Source of the DNA: Hyphococcus sp.
GTDB lineage: Bacteria > Pseudomonadota > Alphaproteobacteria > Caulobacterales > Parvularculaceae
Length of the DNA: 64,000 nt
NCBI GenBank assembly: GCA_021776335.1
Contig: JAJFGB010000001.1
Location: 528,817-592,816 of the forward strand
Reading direction: 5' to 3'
Shown: positions 63,401-64,000 of the stretch, piece by piece
Position numbering within the stretch: the stretch's first letter is position 1
Layout: the number at the start of each line of letters is the position of its first letter
Position numbers and translations under genes: made by a program
Notes under the pieces: generated by a model
Seen by the model: only the letters and a program-made list of their open reading frames with translations
What the model was told of the DNA's origin: nothing
The model's database searches: none

Positions 63401-64000
63401 GTCAATCTGCAAGTGGTGACGCAGTCGGGCGGCGATGCGCAGAGCGATCGATTATACACGATCGAAAATATCTTTGGGTCTGGGTTTGGCGATACGCTCA
63501 CCGGCAACGCCCTCGCCAATGTGATCCACGGAGCGGCGGGAAGTGATTCCCTGCGCGGTTTTGACGGCGACGATATATTGGCCGGCGGCGCTGGCGTTGA
63601 TCTCCTGATTGGCCACAGCGGCAACGATACTGCGGATTACAGGACATCAGCGGCTGCAGTGTCGGTCAATTTGCAAGTGGTGACGCAGTCCGGCGGCGAT
63701 GCGCAGAGCGATCGATTATACACGATCGAAAATATCTTTGGGTCAGCGTCTAATGATACGCTATCGGGCAACGCCCTTGCCAATGTGATCCACGGAGAGG
63801 CGGGAAGTGATTCCCTGCGCGGCTTTGACGGCGACGATATTTTGGCTGGCGGCGCCGGTGTTGATCTCCTGATCGGCCATAGCGGCAACGATACGGCGGA
63901 TTACAGGACGTCGTCGGCGGCGGTGTCGGTCAATTTGCAATTGGTGACGCAATCGGGCGGCGATGCGCAGAGCGATCGATTATATACGATCGAAAATATC
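60455..64000 (+). CDS. RTX protein 3, incomplete at window end (at least 1182 aa)
   Basis: The frame is open from ATG 60455 to the last base. The first about 500 residues are not RTX. They read as a propeller-like domain: MVIGINSNQRSDFFAPALMR, VVSVLNHVMQIYDKQG, VDPNIMYDPHSGRYIFVSFE and GWHITSID, then WIDFPSIAVDGEALYITGNM. After a spacer, RTX nonapeptides start near residue 625 (GGMGDDTLLGGAGADTLDGG). They grade into a 88-residue unit (DTADYRTSAAAVSVNLQVVT followed by QSGGDAQ..YTIENIFGS). The ribosome site is weak. The C-terminal signal is beyond the window. Confidence 0.85.
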   Translation, partial: MVIGINSNQRSDFFAPALMRDFNGIGISELRGIIGFNRVPPDHNGAVGEDHVVSVLNHVMQIYDKQGTLISTQTLESLFGVVPGANVLPVDPNIMYDPHSGRYIFVSFEVAGGSNGPINTADDQSFLNIAVSKTGDPTDGWHITSIDAKTVVGGENTWIDFPSIAVDGEALYITGNMFQFDSGPDGQRSFAGNRLWIIDKGEGAGGFYDGGAAAFSVSDPVGSATDLTGFGVSTATLIPARIEGALPGQSGIHLIAQSGLSNGAQELLQIISVQNPLTSPTFTAQSIQLGDISNESLNFLPQAPQPGGPQSISVVGARVLSGGAVWRDDKLYAVFTVSPKTGVDAGQSTVHWVELDASNPANILLLQQGNIGGEDIASGVTTFDASLNVNKDGSVLINFSAAGPSLFAGAYFALRASDDAIGVFGPSQELRPGLDYYFRNRAGEGISSQTTNRWGDFGSVALDPTDDTTFWFFNQFADLRGDPNALGQDGRWRVTIGSARPTIQNFQFDADDADEAFYGGNGIDGLQFNANAVATTLTVTADPDGSVKGVFGGGGSGTANSYLVEVALFQGGDGADNFSITGDFSATDLRSDGVIANGGAGADTLSAAALTSLLDVVLDGGADGDALTGGMGDDTLLGGAGADTLDGGSGTDFASYGNALSGVTIDLTTAIQSGGDAQGDELVSIENVFGSAFNDTLTGDALANFIRGEAGNDFALGGAGNDTLFGGGGNDTIGGDAGVDDLRGDAGDDQIAGGAGNDALRGFDGNDILAGGSGVDLLIGHSGVDTADYRTSAAAVTVSLLLVTQSGGDAQGDRLYTIENIFGSASNDTLTGNALVNFIRGEAGNDSLRGFDGDDILSGGAGIDLLIGHSGIDTADYRTSSAAVSVNLQVVTQSGGDAQNDRLYTIENIFGSALDDTLTGDAGANAIQGEAGDDQISGGAGNDALRGFDGDDILAGGAGVDLLIGHSGNDTADYRTSAAAVSVNLQVVTQSGGDAQSDRLYTIENIFGSGFGDTLTGNALANVIHGAAGSDSLRGFDGDDILAGGAGVDLLIGHSGNDTADYRTSAAAVSVNLQVVTQSGGDAQSDRLYTIENIFGSASNDTLSGNALANVIHGEAGSDSLRGFDGDDILAGGAGVDLLIGHSGNDTADYRTSSAAVSVNLQLVTQSGGDAQSDRLYTIENI
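62807..64000 (+). repeat. 264-bp tandem repeats in RTX protein 3
   Basis: The GATACTGCGGATTA start recurs at 62807, 63071, 63362, 63626 and 63890. Spacing is 264 bases except 63071-63362 (291), where one extra 9-residue RTX block is added. Similar units occur at the end of RTX gene 2. Confidence 0.85.

Noticed and set aside
56824..64000. Repeats that might be taken as a CRISPR array or satellite
   Set aside because: All units keep the same coding frame with GGxGxD codons and have no short spacer-repeat alternation.

Overview
The window reads as chromosomal DNA of a free-living, flagellated, Gram-negative alphaproteobacterium. The signs are a single-cysteine DksA of the alphaproteobacterial type, FliX divergent from flgI, the CcmH/CcmABCD/CcmI set and VPLPA-type C-terminal sorting. 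The style resembles Caulobacterales/Parvularculales-like genomes, but I cannot fix the genus. Coding density is high, with many 1-11 nt gene overlaps. I saw no rRNA, tRNA, CRISPR array, integrase or insertion sequence.

Layout. 1-3.5 kb: cytochrome c maturation genes (ccmH, A, B, C, D and a CcmI-like TPR gene). 3.6-7.8 kb: three cytochrome P460-family genes (single, tandem double-domain lipoprotein, and P460 fused to cytochrome c), a class I cytochrome c and a degenerate OsmC-like protein. The ccm genes would mature these c-type cytochromes, so the block looks like one respiratory or detoxification module. 7.9-18.4 kb: mostly housekeeping (dusA, TauE-like, fabH, DUF2165, amidohydrolase, EamA, a DUF4114/VPLPA-CTERM protein, a YbbA/YbbP-type ABC system and a TesA-like esterase). 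18.4-24 kb: small regulator-plus-effector units (ArsR+SRPBCC, YHS protein under a long perfect palindrome, MarR+CPBP protease, ArsR+ATP-grasp, Ada-N/2OG oxygenase fusion). 24.1-26.5 kb: a TIR-TM-TolB-like-TPR protein whose TIR domain has no standard start codon. 26.6-34.3 kb: phosphomannomutase, nucleoside transporter, GFA, uracil-DNA glycosylase, MarR/VOC divergon, a methyltransferase-like protein, a tail-anchored GH24 lysozyme and a YbjN-like exported protein.

34.4-37.5 kb: flagellar genes (flgI, rod-binding protein, FlgN-like protein; fliX divergent) and dksA, with a good sigma-54 promoter candidate before flgI. 37.5-40.2 kb: an ECF sigma factor operon, a LysM/BON protein and a DUF937 protein. 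40.4-43.2 kb: rlmE, a proteasome-fold Ntn-hydrolase-like gene and guaB. 43.4-45.6 kb: a methyltransferase, a gene-poor stretch and a DUF6932 nucleotidyltransferase.

45.7-64 kb: a type I secretion island. Three giant RTX proteins (1672 aa, 1366 aa, and more than 1182 aa running off the window) surround a PrtD-type ABC transporter, an HlyD-type adaptor and a glycosyltransferase. The RTX genes hold long near-identical internal repeats (510/456 bp, 768 bp and 264 bp). A 19-codon relic of an RTX C-terminus lies just after the glycosyltransferase. The first two RTX proteins and the relic share the C-terminal signature ADLHQDDFLF, probably the secretion signal.
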